From Microplitis mediator (Eukaryota > Arthropoda > Insecta > Hymenoptera > Braconidae), in contig NC_079975.1 of NCBI RefSeq assembly GCF_029852145.1, positions 17,357,275 through 17,421,274 on the forward strand: 64,000 nucleotides of DNA, in the 5' to 3' direction. Positions 12,320 through 24,305 of the stretch are shown here, piece by piece. The position numbers and the translations under genes were made by a program. The notes beneath the pieces are model-generated. The model made no database searches, was not told the origin of the DNA, and saw only the letters and a program-made list of their open reading frames with translations. Numbering within the stretch: position 1 is the first letter of the stretch; each line of letters starts with the position of its first letter.

Positions 12320-12715
12320 AGAGTCTTTACAATTTTTTAATTTTTGTGTTATCTCATAATTGATTATATGCTCCTTTCATATAATATATTAAATAAATAT
12401 GATAGATTAAGTATATGTATTAGTAAGCTTGTTACACGTATGTCACGGAGGAAAGAAAATGATGAAAAAAATATCAGTCAACAGGTGAGTAAATTATGAA
12501 CAAATTAGAAAAATCTTTATTAATATGAAAATCTAAAAATGTTATTGATACATCGAGATCACGGAACACCAAGTAAGATGCTAATGAATATTTTATTAAA
12601 TAGAGCGATAAACAATGTAACAAGGCTTACAATAGCTTAGAAATAGCTAAAATTAAGTCGAGTGAAGTCATCGCAGACGTTCCAATAAACCGAAAATAGG
12701 AACATATATTATTTA
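12320..12715. other. 3' flank of transposase
   Basis: AT-rich. Includes AATAAA-like sites near 12315 and 12389, and at 12438 an ATG-led 45-base frame ending at a GTGAGT donor that looks like an isolated first exon. No terminal inverted repeat of the element could be fixed here. Confidence 0.4.
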
Positions 12716-15700
12716 CCGATTAAAAAAGATTCGAAGGCGTTCAAAAAATCAAATCACTCTTGATTTCGTTCAATCCCCCAGCAAACCAGAAATTAGACTA
12801 TTATTTAGCGATTGAAAAGGATTCGACAATATTCAAAAAATCGAATCTCTTTAAATTCTCTCTAATCCCCTAACGAACCAGAAATTAGACTATTATTTAG
12901 CGATTGAAAAGGATTCGAAGGTATTCAAAAAATCGAATCTCTTTAAATTCTCTCTAATCCCCTAACGAACCAGAAATTAAACTATTATTTAGCGATTGAA
13001 AAGGATTCGAAGGTATTCAAAAAATCGAATCTCTTTAAATTCTCTCTAATCCCCCAACGAACCAGAAATTAGACTATTATTTAGCGATTGGAAAGGATTC
13101 GACGATATTCAAAAAATCGGATCTCTTTAAATTCTCTCTAATCCCCTAACGAACCAGAAATTAAACTATTATTTAGCGATTGAAAAGGATTCGAAGGTAT
13201 TCAAAAAATCGAATCTCTTTAAATTCTCTCTAATCCCCTAACGAACCAGAAATTAGACTATTATTTAGCGATTGGAAAGGATTCGACGATATTCAAAAAA
13301 TCGGATCTCTTTAAATTCTCTCTAATCCCCTAACGAACCAGAAATTAAACTATTATTTAGCGATTGAAAAGGATTCGAAGGTATTCAAAAAATCGAATCT
13401 CTTTAAATTCTCTCTAATCCCCCAACGAACCAGAAATTAGACTATTATTTAGCGATTGAAAAGGATTCGAAGGTATTCAAAAAATCGAATCTCTTTAAAT
13501 TCTCTCTAATCCCCCAACGAACCAGAAATTAAACAATTATTTAGCGATTGAAAAGGATTCGAAGGTATTCAAAAAATCTAATCTCTTTAAATTCTCTCTA
13601 ATCCCCCAACGAACCAGAAATTAAACAATTATTTAGCGATTGAAAAGGATTCGAAGGTATTCAAAAAATCTAATCTCTTTAAATTCTCTCTAATCCCCTA
13701 ACGAACCAGAAATTAGACTATTATTTAGCGATTGGAAAGGATTCGACGGTATTCAAAAAATCGAATCTCTTTAAATTCTCTCTAATCCCCCAACGAACCA
13801 GAAATTAGACTATTATTTAGCGATTGAAAGGGATTCGACGGTATTCAATAAATCGAATCTCTTTAAATTCTCTCTAATCCCCTAACGAACCAGAAATTAA
13901 TCAATTATTTAGCGATTGAAAAGGATTCGAAGGTATTCAAAAAATCTAATCTCTTTAAATTCTCTCTAATCCCCCAACGAACCAGAAATTAGACTATTAT
14001 TTAGCGATTGAAAGGGATTCGACGGTATTCAAAAAATCGAATCTCTTTAAATTCTCTCTAATCCCCTAACGAACCAGAAATTAAACTATTATTTAGCGAT
14101 TGAAAAGGATTCGAAGGTATTCAAAAAATCGAATCTCTTCAAATTCTCTCTAATCCCCTAACGAACCAGAAATTAAACTATTATTTAGCGATTGAAAAGG
14201 ATTCGAAGGTATTCAAAAAATCGAATCTCTTTAAATTCTCTCTAATCCCCCAACGAACCAGAAATTAGACTATTATTTAGCGATTGGAAAGGATTCGACG
14301 GTATTCAAAAAATCGAATCTCTTTAAATTCTCTCTAATCCCCCAACGAACCAGGAATGAGACTATTATTTAGCGATTGGAAAGGATTCGACGGTATTCAA
14401 AAAATCGAATCTCTTTAAATTCTCTCTAATCCCCCAACGAACCAGAAATTAAACAATTATTTGACGATTGAAAAGGATTCGAAGGTATTCAAAAAATCTA
14501 ATCTCTTTAAATTCTCTCTAATCCCCCAACGAACCAGAAATTAAACAATTATTTAGCGATTGAAAAGGATTCGAAGGTATTCAAAAAATCTAATCTCTTT
14601 AAATTCTCTCTAATCCCCTAACGAACCAGAAATTAAACTATTATTTAGCGATTGAAAAGGATTCGAAGGTATTCAAAAAATCGAATCTCTTCAAATTCTC
14701 TCTAATCCCCTAACGAACCAGAAATTAAACTATTATTTAGCGATTGGAAAGGATTCGACGGTATTCAAAAAATCGAATCTCTTTAAATTCTCTCTAATCC
14801 CCCAACGAACCAGGAATGAGACTATTATTTAGCGATTGGAAAGGATTCGACGGTATTCAAAAAATCGAATCTCTTTAAATTCCCTCTAATCCCCCAACGA
14901 ACCAGGAATGAGACTATTATTTAGCGATTGGAAAGGATTCGACGGTATTCAAAAAATCGAATCTCTTTAAATTCTCTCTAATCCCCCAACGAACCAGAAA
15001 TTAAACAATTATTTGACGATTGAAGAGGATTCGAAGGTATTCAAAAAATCGAATCTCTTCAAATTCTCTCTAATCCCCCAACGAACCAGAAATTAGACTA
15101 TTATTTAGCGATTGGAAAGGATTCGACGGTATTCAAAAAATCGAATCTCTTTAAATTCTCTCTAATCCCCCAACGAACCAGGAATGAGACTATTATTTAG
15201 CGATTGGAAAGGATTCGACGGTATTCAAAAAATCGAATCTCTTTAAATTCTCTCTAATCCCCCAACGAACCAGAAATTTAACAATTATTTGACGATTGAA
15301 AAGGATTCGAAGGTATTCAAAAAATCTAATCTCTTTAAATTCTCTCTAATCCCCCAACGAACCAGAAATTAAACAATTATTTAGCGATTGAAAAGGATTC
15401 GAAGGTATTCAAAAAATCTAATCTCTTTAAATTCTCTCTAATCCCCTAACGAACCAGAAATTAAACTATTATTTAGCGATTGAAAAGGATTCGAAGGTAT
15501 TCAAAAAATCGAATCTCTTCAAATTCTCTCTAATCCCCTAACGAACCAGAAATTAAACTATTATTTAGCGATTGGAAAGGATTCGACGGTATTCAAAAAA
15601 TCGAATCTCTTTAAATTCTCTCTAATCCCCCAACGAACCAGGAATGAGACTATTATTTAGCGATTGGAAAGGATTCGACGGTATTCAAAAAATCGAATCT

Positions 15701-18240
15701 CTTTAAATTCCCTCTAATCCCCCAACGAACCAGAAATTAAACAATTATTTAGCGATTGAAAAAGATTCGAAGGTATTCAAAAAATCTAATCTCTTTAAAT
15801 TCTCTCTAATCCCCCAACGAACCAGAAATTAAACAATTATTTAGCGATTGAAAAGGATTCGAAGGTATTCAAAAAATCTAATCTCTTTAAATTCTCTCTA
15901 ATCCCCTAACGAACCAGAAATTAAACTATTATTTAGCGATTGAAGAGGATTCGAAGGTATTCAAAAAATCGAATCTCTTCAAATTCTCTCTAATCCCCTA
16001 ACGAACCAGAAATTAAACTATTATTTAGCGATTGAAAAGGATTCGAAGGTATTCAAAAAATCGAATCTTCTTAAATTCTCTCTAATCCCCCAACGAACCA
16101 GAAATTACACTATTATTTAGCGATTGGAAAGGATTCGACGGTATTCAAAAAATCGAATCTCTTTAAATTCTCTCTAATCCCCCAACGAACCAGAAATTAG
16201 ACTATTATTTAGCGATTGAAAAGGATTCGAAGGTATTCAAAAAATCTAATCTCTTTAAATTCTCTCTAATCCCCCAACGAACCAGAAATTAGACTATTAT
16301 TTAGCGATTGAAAAGGATTCGAAGGTATTCAAAAAATCTAATCTCTTTAAATTCTCTCTAATCCCCCAACGAACCAGAAATTAAACAATTATTTAGCGAT
16401 TGAAAAGGATTCGAAGGTATTCAAAAAATCGAATCTTCTTAAATTCTCTCTAATCCCCCAACGAACCAGAAATTAGACTATTATCTAGCGATTGGAAAGG
16501 ATTCGACGGTATTCAAAAAATCGAATCTTTTTAAATTCTCTCTAATCCCCCAACGAACCAGAAATTAGACTATTATTTAGCGATTGAAAAGGATTCGAAG
16601 GTATTCAAAAAATCGAATCTCTTTAAATTCTCTCTAATCCCCCAACGAACCAGAAATTAAAGAATTATTTAGCGATTGAAAAGGATTCGAGGGTATTCAA
16701 AAAATCTAATCTCTTTAAATTCTCTCTAATCCCCCAACGAACCAGAAATTAAACAATTATTTAGCGATTGAAAAGGATTCGAAGGTATTCAAAAAATCTA
16801 ATCTCTTTAAATTCTCTCTAATCCCCTAACGAACCAGAAATTAGACTATTATTTAGCGATTGGAAAGGATTCGACGGTATTCAAAAAATCTAATCTCTTT
16901 AAATTCTCTCTAATCCCCCAACGAACCAGAAATTAGACTATTATTTAGCGATTGAAAGGGATTCGACGGTATTCAAAAAATCGAATCTCTTTAAATTCTC
17001 TCTAATCCCCTAACGAACCAGAAATTAAACTATTATTTAGCGATTGAAAAGGATTCGAAGGTATTCAAAAAATCGAATCTCTTCAAATTCTCTCTAATCC
17101 CCTAACGAACCAGAAATTAAACTATTATTTAGCGATTGAAAAGGATTCGAAGGTATTCAAAAAATCGAATCTTTTTAAATTCTCTCTAATCCCCCAACGA
17201 ACCAGAAATTAGACTATTATTTAGCGATTGAAAAGGATTCGAAGGTATTCAAAAAATCGAATCTCTTTAAATTCTCTCTAATCCCCCAACGAACCAGAAA
17301 TTAAAGAATTATTTAGCGATTGAAAAGGATTCGAGGGTATTCAAAAAATCTAATCTCTTTAAATTCTCTCTAATCCCCCAACGAACCAGAAATTAAACAA
17401 TTATTTAGCGATTGAAAAGGATTCGAAGGTATTCAAAAAATCTAATCTCTTTAAATTCTCTCTAATCCCCTAACGAACCAGAAATTAGACTATTATTTAG
17501 CGATTGGAAAGGATTCGACGGTATTCAAAAAATCTAATCTCTTTAAATTCTCTCTAATCCCCCAACGAACCAGAAATTAGACTATTATTTAGCGATTGAA
17601 AGGGATTCGACGGTATTCAAAAAATCGAATCTCTTTAAATTCTCTCTAATCCCCTAACGAACCAGAAATTAAACTATTATTTAGCGATTGAAAAGGATTC
17701 GAAGGTATTCAAAAAATCGAATCTCTTCAAATTCTCTCTAATCCCCTAACGAACCAGAAATTAAACTATTATTTAGCGATTGAAAAGGATTCGAAGGTAT
17801 TCAAAAAATCGAATCTTCTTAAATTCTCTCTAATCCCCCAACGAACCAGAAATTAGACTATTATTTAGCGATTGGAAAGGATTCGACGGTATTCAAAAAA
17901 TCGAATCTCTTTAAATTCTCTCTAATCCCCCAACGAACCAGAAATTAGACTATTATTTAGTGATTGGAAAGGATTCGACGGTATTCAAAAAACCGAATCT
18001 CTTTAAATTCTCTCTAATCCCCCCAACGAACCAGAAATTAGACTATTATTTAGCGATTAAAAAAGATTTGAAGATATTAACATTTTTGAATATTTTTGAA
18101 TCTTTTCAAATCTCTCATCGAACCCGAAATTGAAATTATTATTTAGCGATTAAAAGCAATTTGAACGTATTCGTTTTTTTAAATCCTTTTTAATCGTTTT
18201 AAATTCGTTAGAGATAGGTGATTGAAATGGATTTGAATGA
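12716..18240. repeat. 92-bp satellite array, about 58 copies
   Basis: Head-to-tail units of 92 bp. Each has GATTGAAAAGGATTCGAAGG, then ATTCAAAAAATCGAATCTCT, then CTAATCCCCYAACGAACCAG and a TATTATTTAG tail. Units are mostly over 90 percent alike, with more decayed units at both edges. Higher-order structure is visible: the variant CAGGAATGAG sits at 14351, 14811, 14903, 15179 and 15639 (steps 460, 92, 276, 460), and the variant AGAATTATTT sits at 16661 and 17305 (step 644). No coding potential. Confidence 0.95.
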
Positions 18241-18344
18241 ATTCGATTCTTCAAAACTTAAGGTATTCAAAGTGGTGGAAAGTATTTAAAAGTATTAAAA
18301 ATTTTTTTTTTTGAATCCCTTTTAATCGCTTTTTTTAATCAGGG
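18241..18344. mobile_element. right terminus shared with AATCAGGG elements
   Basis: The decaying satellite runs into a poly-T tract and ends TTTTTTTAATCAGGG at 18344. The same terminus is seen on the MITE 21797-21947, at 46564 and (shorter) at 9337. This suggests the satellite unit is the internal module of a DNA element whose right end is here. Confidence 0.45.
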
Positions 18345-18499
18345 TACAGCAACATCTTTCAAATAAATAAGCTATGGGAATGCGTGTGCATGCATAATAA
18401 CGCGTGCTCATGTATGGGAATGCCTGATCGTATTTTTCATAAGCAGCCAATATTTAAATACGACCAAACGTGCTCGAGAGGGATCACAGATTATAAAAT

Positions 18500-18762
18500 C
18501 ATATGCCTGCTCAGGGAAGATCATGCATAATAATGTATGATCATGCATGATAATATATGGTCATGCATGATCATGCCTGGCCAAAATCCAGGTCTGATCA
18601 TGCATGACTGGGCACGATCATGACTTCTCAGGCAGAATCATGCATGATCATGACTGCTCAGGCAAAATCATGCCTGTTCATGTCTGGCCAAAATTCAGGC
18701 CTGATCATGCATGAGATTTAAGCCTGCTCAGGCATGATCATGCATGTTGATTTTTTCCCGGG
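18500..18762. mobile_element. CATG/TGATCA-rich element, right end CCCGGG
   Basis: Composed of reiterated words GATCATGCATGATCATG and GCTCAGGCATGATC, ending TTTTTTCCCGGGA at 18762. The same words and end occur in 19314-20101. The left end is not clear. Confidence 0.55.
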
Positions 18763-19313
18763 ATCTTTTCAATATAAGTAGACTTTAATTTATTTCTTTG
18801 ATATGTAGTTGAAAAATTTCAACTTTTATACGATACATTGATTCATGACTCAAATAAATACCTCTAAATATATTCAATTGAAATTCAGATCATAAGTTAC
18901 TAGAAAGTAAATTTGAGTTTTTATCAAAGAATGTAGCGAAGTAAAAAAACGCAAACAGAAATTAAGTTCAATGAACAAATTTATTGAACGAATCAAGAAT
19001 GTAATTAATCAGTCTTGAATTTATGATAATAGAATTTTTCATGACCAAAAATGTTATCGTTACGAATGAAAAAGGTGATCTCTGTTGATGTGAAAACAAT
19101 CTACTCCACGTTAGAGAAACTCATACTGATGAAAAAGTTGGTCTACCTGAGTTGCGACCAACTTGACGACAACTTTCAGCTTGTGTATAACTGTTGACTA
19201 CAAGTTGCTCAGAAACTTGGCGACAATCTACTGCCGTATCCTGTCACAAAGTTTCTGAGCAACTTGTAGACAAGTTGTCGGCAACAGTTACACGAGCTGA
19301 AAGTTGTCGACAA
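18763..19313. other. no gene; part of a GTTGTCGACAAC-type repeat
   Basis: AT-rich first half with nothing supported. 19140-19313 holds inverted strings (AAGTTTCTGAGCAACTTG pairs with CAAGTTGCTCAGAAACTT; GTTGTCGACAACC at the end). The same material resumes at 20102-20215, so 19314-20101 is inserted within it. Confidence 0.5.
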
Positions 19314-20101
19314 CCCGGAAAAAAATGATCAGACCTGATCAGACATGAACAGGCATGAGTCTTCAGGCCTGATCAGACATGAAAAATGACCAGGCATGTT
19401 CAGGTCTGATCAGGTATGTTCATGTCTGTTCATGCCCATCCGGGTAAAAAAATTATATATAAAAAATGGCCCTATATAATTATATATAATTATGTATAAC
19501 TATATTCAATTATACATGTATATAATTATTGCTATAAAAATAAAAAAAATAAAAAATTCGGGCGTGTGCAGGATTTGAACCGTGGACCTTGCGCTCGAAA
19601 GTGTAACTCGCTACCCACTGACCTAAGAGATTTAGTTGAGAAGTAAGTTTCGTATAAACTTCAAGTAATAAAAATCTTATACGTGATAGATTCTTGGTCA
19701 ACAAAATTTTAGATCTATGAGCAGACATGAACAGCCATGAACAGACATGAACATATATGACCAGGCATGAACAGGCATGGACAGGTATGATCAGGCCTGA
19801 GCGTATTTAACGCTTCAGACATGAACAGGCATGAACAGACATGACCAGGCATGGACAGGTATGATCAGACATGAGCGTATTTAACGCTTCAGACATGACC
19901 AGGCATGGACAGGTATGAACAGGCATGATCAGACCTGACTGTATTTAACGCTTCAGACATGAACAGGCATGGACAGGTATGATCAGGCCTGATCATGTCT
20001 AATTTCAGGCCTAATCATACATGAACAGGCATGATCAGGTCTAATTTCAGGCCTGATCATACATGAACAGGCATGGTCAGGTCTGATCATTTTTTCCCGG
20101 G
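19314..20101. mobile_element. DNA element, CATG/TGATCA word family
   Basis: Ends CCCGGAAAAAAATGATCAG and TGATCATTTTTTCCCGGG, an inverted pair. Interior is built from variants of ACAGGCATGAACAGGCATGA and CAGGCCTGATCATG. A 42-bp phrase with CGTATTTAACGCTTCAGACA recurs at about 19803, 19867 and 19940. A tRNA-like block (19561-19632) interrupts the words at 19440-19720. Confidence 0.65.
19561..19632 (-). other. tRNA-like pol III sequence (pseudogene or SINE head)
   Basis: On the minus strand, an A-box-like TTAGGTCAGTGGGTAGCG is followed about 30 bases later by a B-box-like GGTTCAAATCC and then T-runs that could end pol III transcription. The T-arm does not pair properly, so this is not a sound tRNA. 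Confidence 0.5.
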
Positions 20102-20297
20102 AAGTTTCTCGGAAAGTTGTCGTCAACTTATGGAAATGTCAACTTTTGCGGCCAATTTGGCGATTGATTGCGGCTGTAGGTTGTCGACCAGCAGCTAACT
20201 TGCATATCGGGTATAACCGTTATTTCTGAAAAAGTTAAAAATGAGTAAATAATTCAAATCTGACACTTTGATTGAGTAAAAATAATTATAAGCTTCG

Positions 20298-21365
20298 CTA
20301 CAATGAAGGGAGTAAAAACATACCAAATTCATATTCGCTTGTAGATCTTCCGGTAATCGTCCCGGGCGTGGGTGCAGTGGGGTTTTCAATATTCGGCCGA
20401 ACAATCAGGGCAGCTTTTTTTAATTGAGGAGCGTGACAACGGATAGCTAAATCATAAATCTCTGGAGCATTTAGGTTATAAAGACAGTTCAAGCCAATCG
20501 ACTTTTCGCACATTTTTTTCAGTCTTATCAATTTATATTTATCAGCGGCTTCTAGCAAATACTCTGAATGATCATCTAAGTCACAGACCTTGTCAGTATG
20601 GATATATTCCACAACTTTTCTAAATATCTCTGGATCGATATCCGTAAGAGTTAATTCAGAATTGTTATTGCTGCCGAATGTTTGTTGATGACGAACAACA
20701 TCTTCGTACAATACAGGACAACTTTTTTTTAAAAGATTTCTATGCACTGAAAATGTATTACATTTATTATTACCCTGCACCTGTATGACAACAACATCAC
20801 CGTGATCTTCTTGTCTGTGTAACTCAAAGTAATCAATTGGAGCTGGTAAAATTTTCGGACGAGGTATCAACGAACAACGATCCAAATGCCAGTAAGAAAA
20901 AATTTCTATGAGCAGTGTCATGGTATTGTTTGGAAGCAGATCTTCTTTTGTTCTCTGGAAACGGTCAGGAACGAAATCTGGGTCTTCACGATTAGTATAA
21001 GTACTTTGGTCACTCAGTCCAATGTAAAGATGATTTTTGTTGATATCAACCAGGTAAAAGTTACAGGTGTTATCATCAATTCCGCTTATAGGGATGAATG
21101 ATAAACTCAGCCCGCCAGGAAATAACTTTGAACTTGAAATTTTCAATTCGACCTTCCACTTGATTGATTGACCTCTAAACTCGTAAGAAAACTCCTTATC
21201 CAGAGTGACGGGGTCCTCATGTCCGGTGCGGTCTGCACGCTCAAGTACTTGATTTATATCCGGTATTTCCCAACTTTTAGAGGTTATACTAAAGTTTCGA
21301 AGTCTTGATTGTAGAGGCATTTTGAATTGACACAACTTTTCATTTTTGATTCCTGCGATGAACAC
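20298..21365 (-). CDS. MATH-BTB (TDPOZ/SPOP-like) protein
   Basis: Frame of 355 codons. Proteins of this family act as substrate adaptors for Cullin-3 ubiquitin ligases: MATH binds the substrate and BTB binds Cul3. Visible: a MATH-like region at about residues 20-165 (KWKVELKISSSKLFPGGLSL, FYLVDINKNHLYIGLSDQ), weakly conserved; then a clear BTB fold at about 190-305 (DVVVIQVQG, FSVHRNLLKKSCPVLYEDV, DIDPEIFRKVVEYIHTDKV, YLLEAADKYKLIRLKKMCE). The start could be at residue 16 (MPLQSRL, base 21320), because an acceptor-like TTCATCGCAG lies just before it. The usual BTB-BACK end is lost: after LKKAAL the protein runs into a Pro/Thr-rich tail. A GGTATGT donor at 20333 suggests a further exon. Insect genomes often carry expanded sets of such genes. 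Confidence 0.8.
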   Translation of the reverse strand: MFIAGIKNEKLCQFKMPLQSRLRNFSITSKSWEIPDINQVLERADRTGHEDPVTLDKEFSYEFRGQSIKWKVELKISSSKLFPGGLSLSFIPISGIDDNTCNFYLVDINKNHLYIGLSDQSTYTNREDPDFVPDRFQRTKEDLLPNNTMTLLIEIFSYWHLDRCSLIPRPKILPAPIDYFELHRQEDHGDVVVIQVQGNNKCNTFSVHRNLLKKSCPVLYEDVVRHQQTFGSNNNSELTLTDIDPEIFRKVVEYIHTDKVCDLDDHSEYLLEAADKYKLIRLKKMCEKSIGLNCLYNLNAPEIYDLAIRCHAPQLKKAALIVRPNIENPTAPTPGTITGRSTSEYEFGMFLLPSL

Positions 21366-21796
21366 AATTAATGTAATTTTCTAATACGAATCATCAATGA
21401 CGTGGCAATAAGGTATAATTACTATAGTGGTTTGTTGCTATGTCCACGCTTCCGTTTGCCAAGATTAACTGTATGTATGTATCTGTGTATAGTCGTCCCG
21501 GATAAAGCTTGGGATTTTTTCCCACCATTGTAGTTTCCCTCTCTATTATAATATTCTGGAAAAGATATTCTGCGCATGCGCAAATCCAAATATTGTGGTA
21601 GAGGAGGAATAACTGCGGTAGAGCAAAATCCCAAACTTTCTATGGGACAACTATACTATGGGTTTTTGTATTTTTTATTTTCCCATATTTAACGCAGATC
21701 GATTACTTCTTTTAAAAGCTCTATTGTGTAAAATATAAAATAAATTTCTACTAGGTAAAAGTTCTTAGAACGGAAACTAGTAAATACTTAAAATTT
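21366..21796. other. 5' flank of the MATH-BTB gene
   Basis: No gene seen. Holds the promoter side of the minus-strand gene. The short minus frame at 21422-21634 has no recognisable domain. Confidence 0.4.
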
Positions 21797-21947
21797 CCCT
21801 GATTAAAAAAAATGATTAAAAATGATTTAAAATGATTTGTTTTTTAATCATTTTAAATACTTTTTAATCCTTCAAATCATTTCTAATCCTGTCTCTTATG
21901 GACATTTAACGTGTGAAATCATTTTTAATCATTTTTTTTAATCAGGG
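21797..21947. mobile_element. 151-bp MITE, CCCTGATTAAAA ends
   Basis: Ends CCCTGATTAAAAAAAATGAT and the exact complement. Interior consists of ATGATTTAAAATGATTTG-type words. A perfect inverted copy lies in 25746-25984 together with its right flank. Confidence 0.8.
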
Positions 21948-22025
21948 TTGTAATACATTGTAAAATATAATGTAGAAGTTAAAGAAAATTAATAAACATA
22001 ATTTGAAACTGAACTGGGACAACTA

Positions 22026-22425
22026 CCCTCGCAGATTTGAATCACGGTGGAAACACCGTGGAAGTGTAAACACCGTGGATCCACTGTGGTTACACGGTGG
22101 GTTTGTTCCATTTCACCACCGGGTATACACAGTGTATCTACTGTGATTACGCGGTGTATCCACCGTGATTTCACGGTGGCTTGACCACTGTGTATACACG
22201 GTGTTTCCACTGTGATTACGTGGTGTACCCACCGTGATTCCACGGTGGCTTTGTGCGATTTCACCACCGTGGTTCCACGGTGTATCCACCGCGTAATCAC
22301 AGTGAAAACACCGTGTATACACGGTGGCATAGACACCGTGGAATCACGGTGGATACACCGCGTAATCACAGTGGTATAATGGAACAAACCCACCGTGTTT
22401 CCACCGTAATTCAAATCTGCGAGGG
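22026..22425. mobile_element. 400-bp element of CACGGTGG words
   Basis: Ends CCCTCGCAGATTTGAAT and the complement, flanked by TA (22024-22025 and 22426-22427). Interior is dozens of variants of CCACCGTGATTCCACGGTG in both senses, so frames such as 21989-22414 give His/Thr/Arg-rich translations with no meaning. Confidence 0.8.
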
Positions 22426-22794
22426 TATAGATGCCATAGCAAAGGGCTAGAACAACAGTCTAGTTTAGGGATGGACATTTGAGATAAAGAATCGATTCTC
22501 GATTCCGATTTTTTTTTAGTAAATTTAGATTCTCAGAATTGATTAATCAATCTCAAGAATCGATTCTTTTAAATTCAATCGATTCTGAGTAAGCAAAATT
22601 GTTTTTTTCAAGAAAATTAAAATTTCAGAAATTTTTTTTTCTTAAAAAATAAAACCCATAAAATGAGGTTAAAAGTAAAATAAAATGCAAATTGATGAAA
22701 ATATTAGAAATTTTATATTTTATTAAAAGAGTAAATCTGACAATTTTAATGTCATGATGACTAAACTGGTACAGACAAATATGACATACACTTG

Positions 22795-22863
22795 TTGTCA
22801 TTAATGCCTGGTCCCCCAGACTATAGAATCTTAGCCATGCAGGGGACCAGGCATTAATGACAA
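22795..22863. repeat. hairpin with perfect 22-bp arms
   Basis: TTGTCATTAATGCCTGGTCC is followed after about 25 bases by its exact complement. It sits inside the hAT-like element 22466-23762. Confidence 0.8.
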
Positions 22864-22890
22864 CGAGCGTACTAGTGCAGATACAGACTA

Positions 22891-23399
22891 CACGGAGAAA
22901 AAAATATCGCCAGAATGACTATCCAATGTATCCTCAAATGACGTATCGTCAGAATGACGATTCGTATACCTAATTTAGGAATACTCTCATATTAATTTAA
23001 TGATCTATAGTATCGTTAAAGTAAAGATACGTTTTTGGGTTAGGTTAAGTATTCGTTTATTTAATTTAACAATACGACGAATAGCCTTTGTAACGATATG
23101 TAGTTTCGTTGATATAAGTATCTGTATAGCCAGCGTGAGGATCCGTATAGCTAAATTGGCTATACGTATCATCGTTCTCGGTTGCCGGATGCCTAAATAC
23201 AGAGTTTGCGCAATAGTCATGTCAGCGATTCATAAAATGCCCAAAATAAGGATACGAATCGTCATTTTGACGATCCACTGTGAGGATACTCTGTATAGTT
23301 GAATTAGCTATACGGCGTATCGTCAAGTAAGATGACTATATAGCGTATAGCCAGAATAGCGATACGTATACTTAATCTGGCGATATTTTTCTCTCCGTG
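22891..23399. mobile_element. TA-flanked element, CACGGAGAAAAA ends
   Basis: Ends CACGGAGAAAAAAATATCGC and GCGATATTTTTCTCTCCGTG with TA on each side (22889-22890 and 23400-23401). Interior is reiterated GTATAGCTAAATTGGCTATAC and CGATACGTATA words. A diverged full-length relative is at 52804-53317. Confidence 0.75.
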
Positions 23400-23770
23400 T
23401 ATATTCCGAAAATGAGTTGTACATTATTTAGATGCTATTTTTATGCGATAATTAAAAGGAAATTAACTATATATGTCATCAAAATATTTGAAAGATGATT
23501 GATTAAAAATAAAAAAATGTAAGATAACAAAACGACGCGAACGCTCAAAGGGCGCTAAATTTGAAATATTTTCATAATAAAATACACAATTACTTCACGC
23601 CATTTTTCATTCAATAGGGTCGTTAGTTTAGCATTAAAAATAAATTATAGACTCGATCACTAAGAATCGATTCTGATAACTGGGAGTAGAGTCTAAATAA
23701 TCGGGTTTTTTTACCACAAAATCGATTCTCGGGTAGAATCGGAATCGATTTTACCCTCCCTAGTCTAGTG

Positions 23771-24305
23771 CTCGATCCCCGGGTTCCGTGACTCGAAATC
23801 CAACATTGATGCGGGAGAGACGCGGAGCTATCACGTGCCGGTACAAACCAGTAGCTCTGGGCCTTGCAACTTGCATACGATTCAGTCTATTTGTAACCAC
23901 GGTTACCTTTGCTAAAATTATACGCATTAAACATAGCGCCTCTCGGCTATTTGCCTTGCTATCAATAATTATTAATTGCGAATAATTGTCATTGTGACAA
24001 ATATATCATAATAGCTGGTTCCCACACTAGCAATAAATTAACTCAGTTAGTTCCTACACTAACATTTTATAAGGTGGTTGAGCTCACTCCTATTGCGTCT
24101 TAATTCAAGACGCAATTATCATACACACATACATCATACATTTACACGATCGTGTATGTAAACACTGTTTTCCTCCTCTGGGGAAATAAATTCTTTCACA
24201 TCATCCCCAAACATTGTGGAATTATTTAATTATCCAACCTCAACCTAATTTATCCATAACAACTTAATTATAAAAACAAGAAGGACGGAAAATAGTCTAA
24301 TTATA
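23771..24305. other. no gene seen; possible old repeat
   Basis: Less AT-rich at 23771-23900, then AT-rich. Contains an inverted pair GCGTCTTAATTCAAGACGC near 24095. No coding exon or domain recognised. Confidence 0.4.

Larger units (their letters stand above)
22466..23762. mobile_element. hAT-like element with AATCGATTCT words
   Basis: Ends TAGGGATGGACATTTGAG and ..TACCCTCCCTA. Flanking octamers GTCTAGTT (22458-22465) and GTCTAGTG (23763-23770) differ in one base, as expected for an 8-bp target duplication. Both subterminal parts are rich in GAATCGATTCT. It contains two nested insertions (22795-22863 and 22891-23399). Confidence 0.7.

Noticed and set aside
12438..12482. ATG-led 15-codon frame ending at a GTGAGT donor, possible first exon
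   Set aside because: It lies downstream of the transposase and no following exon is visible before the satellite.
12716..18240. Regular repeat array considered as a CRISPR-like locus
   Set aside because: The units abut with no spacers, and the surroundings are eukaryotic. It is a satellite.
21989..22450. His/Thr/Arg-rich frames on both strands
   Set aside because: They are readings of CACGGTGG word repeats.
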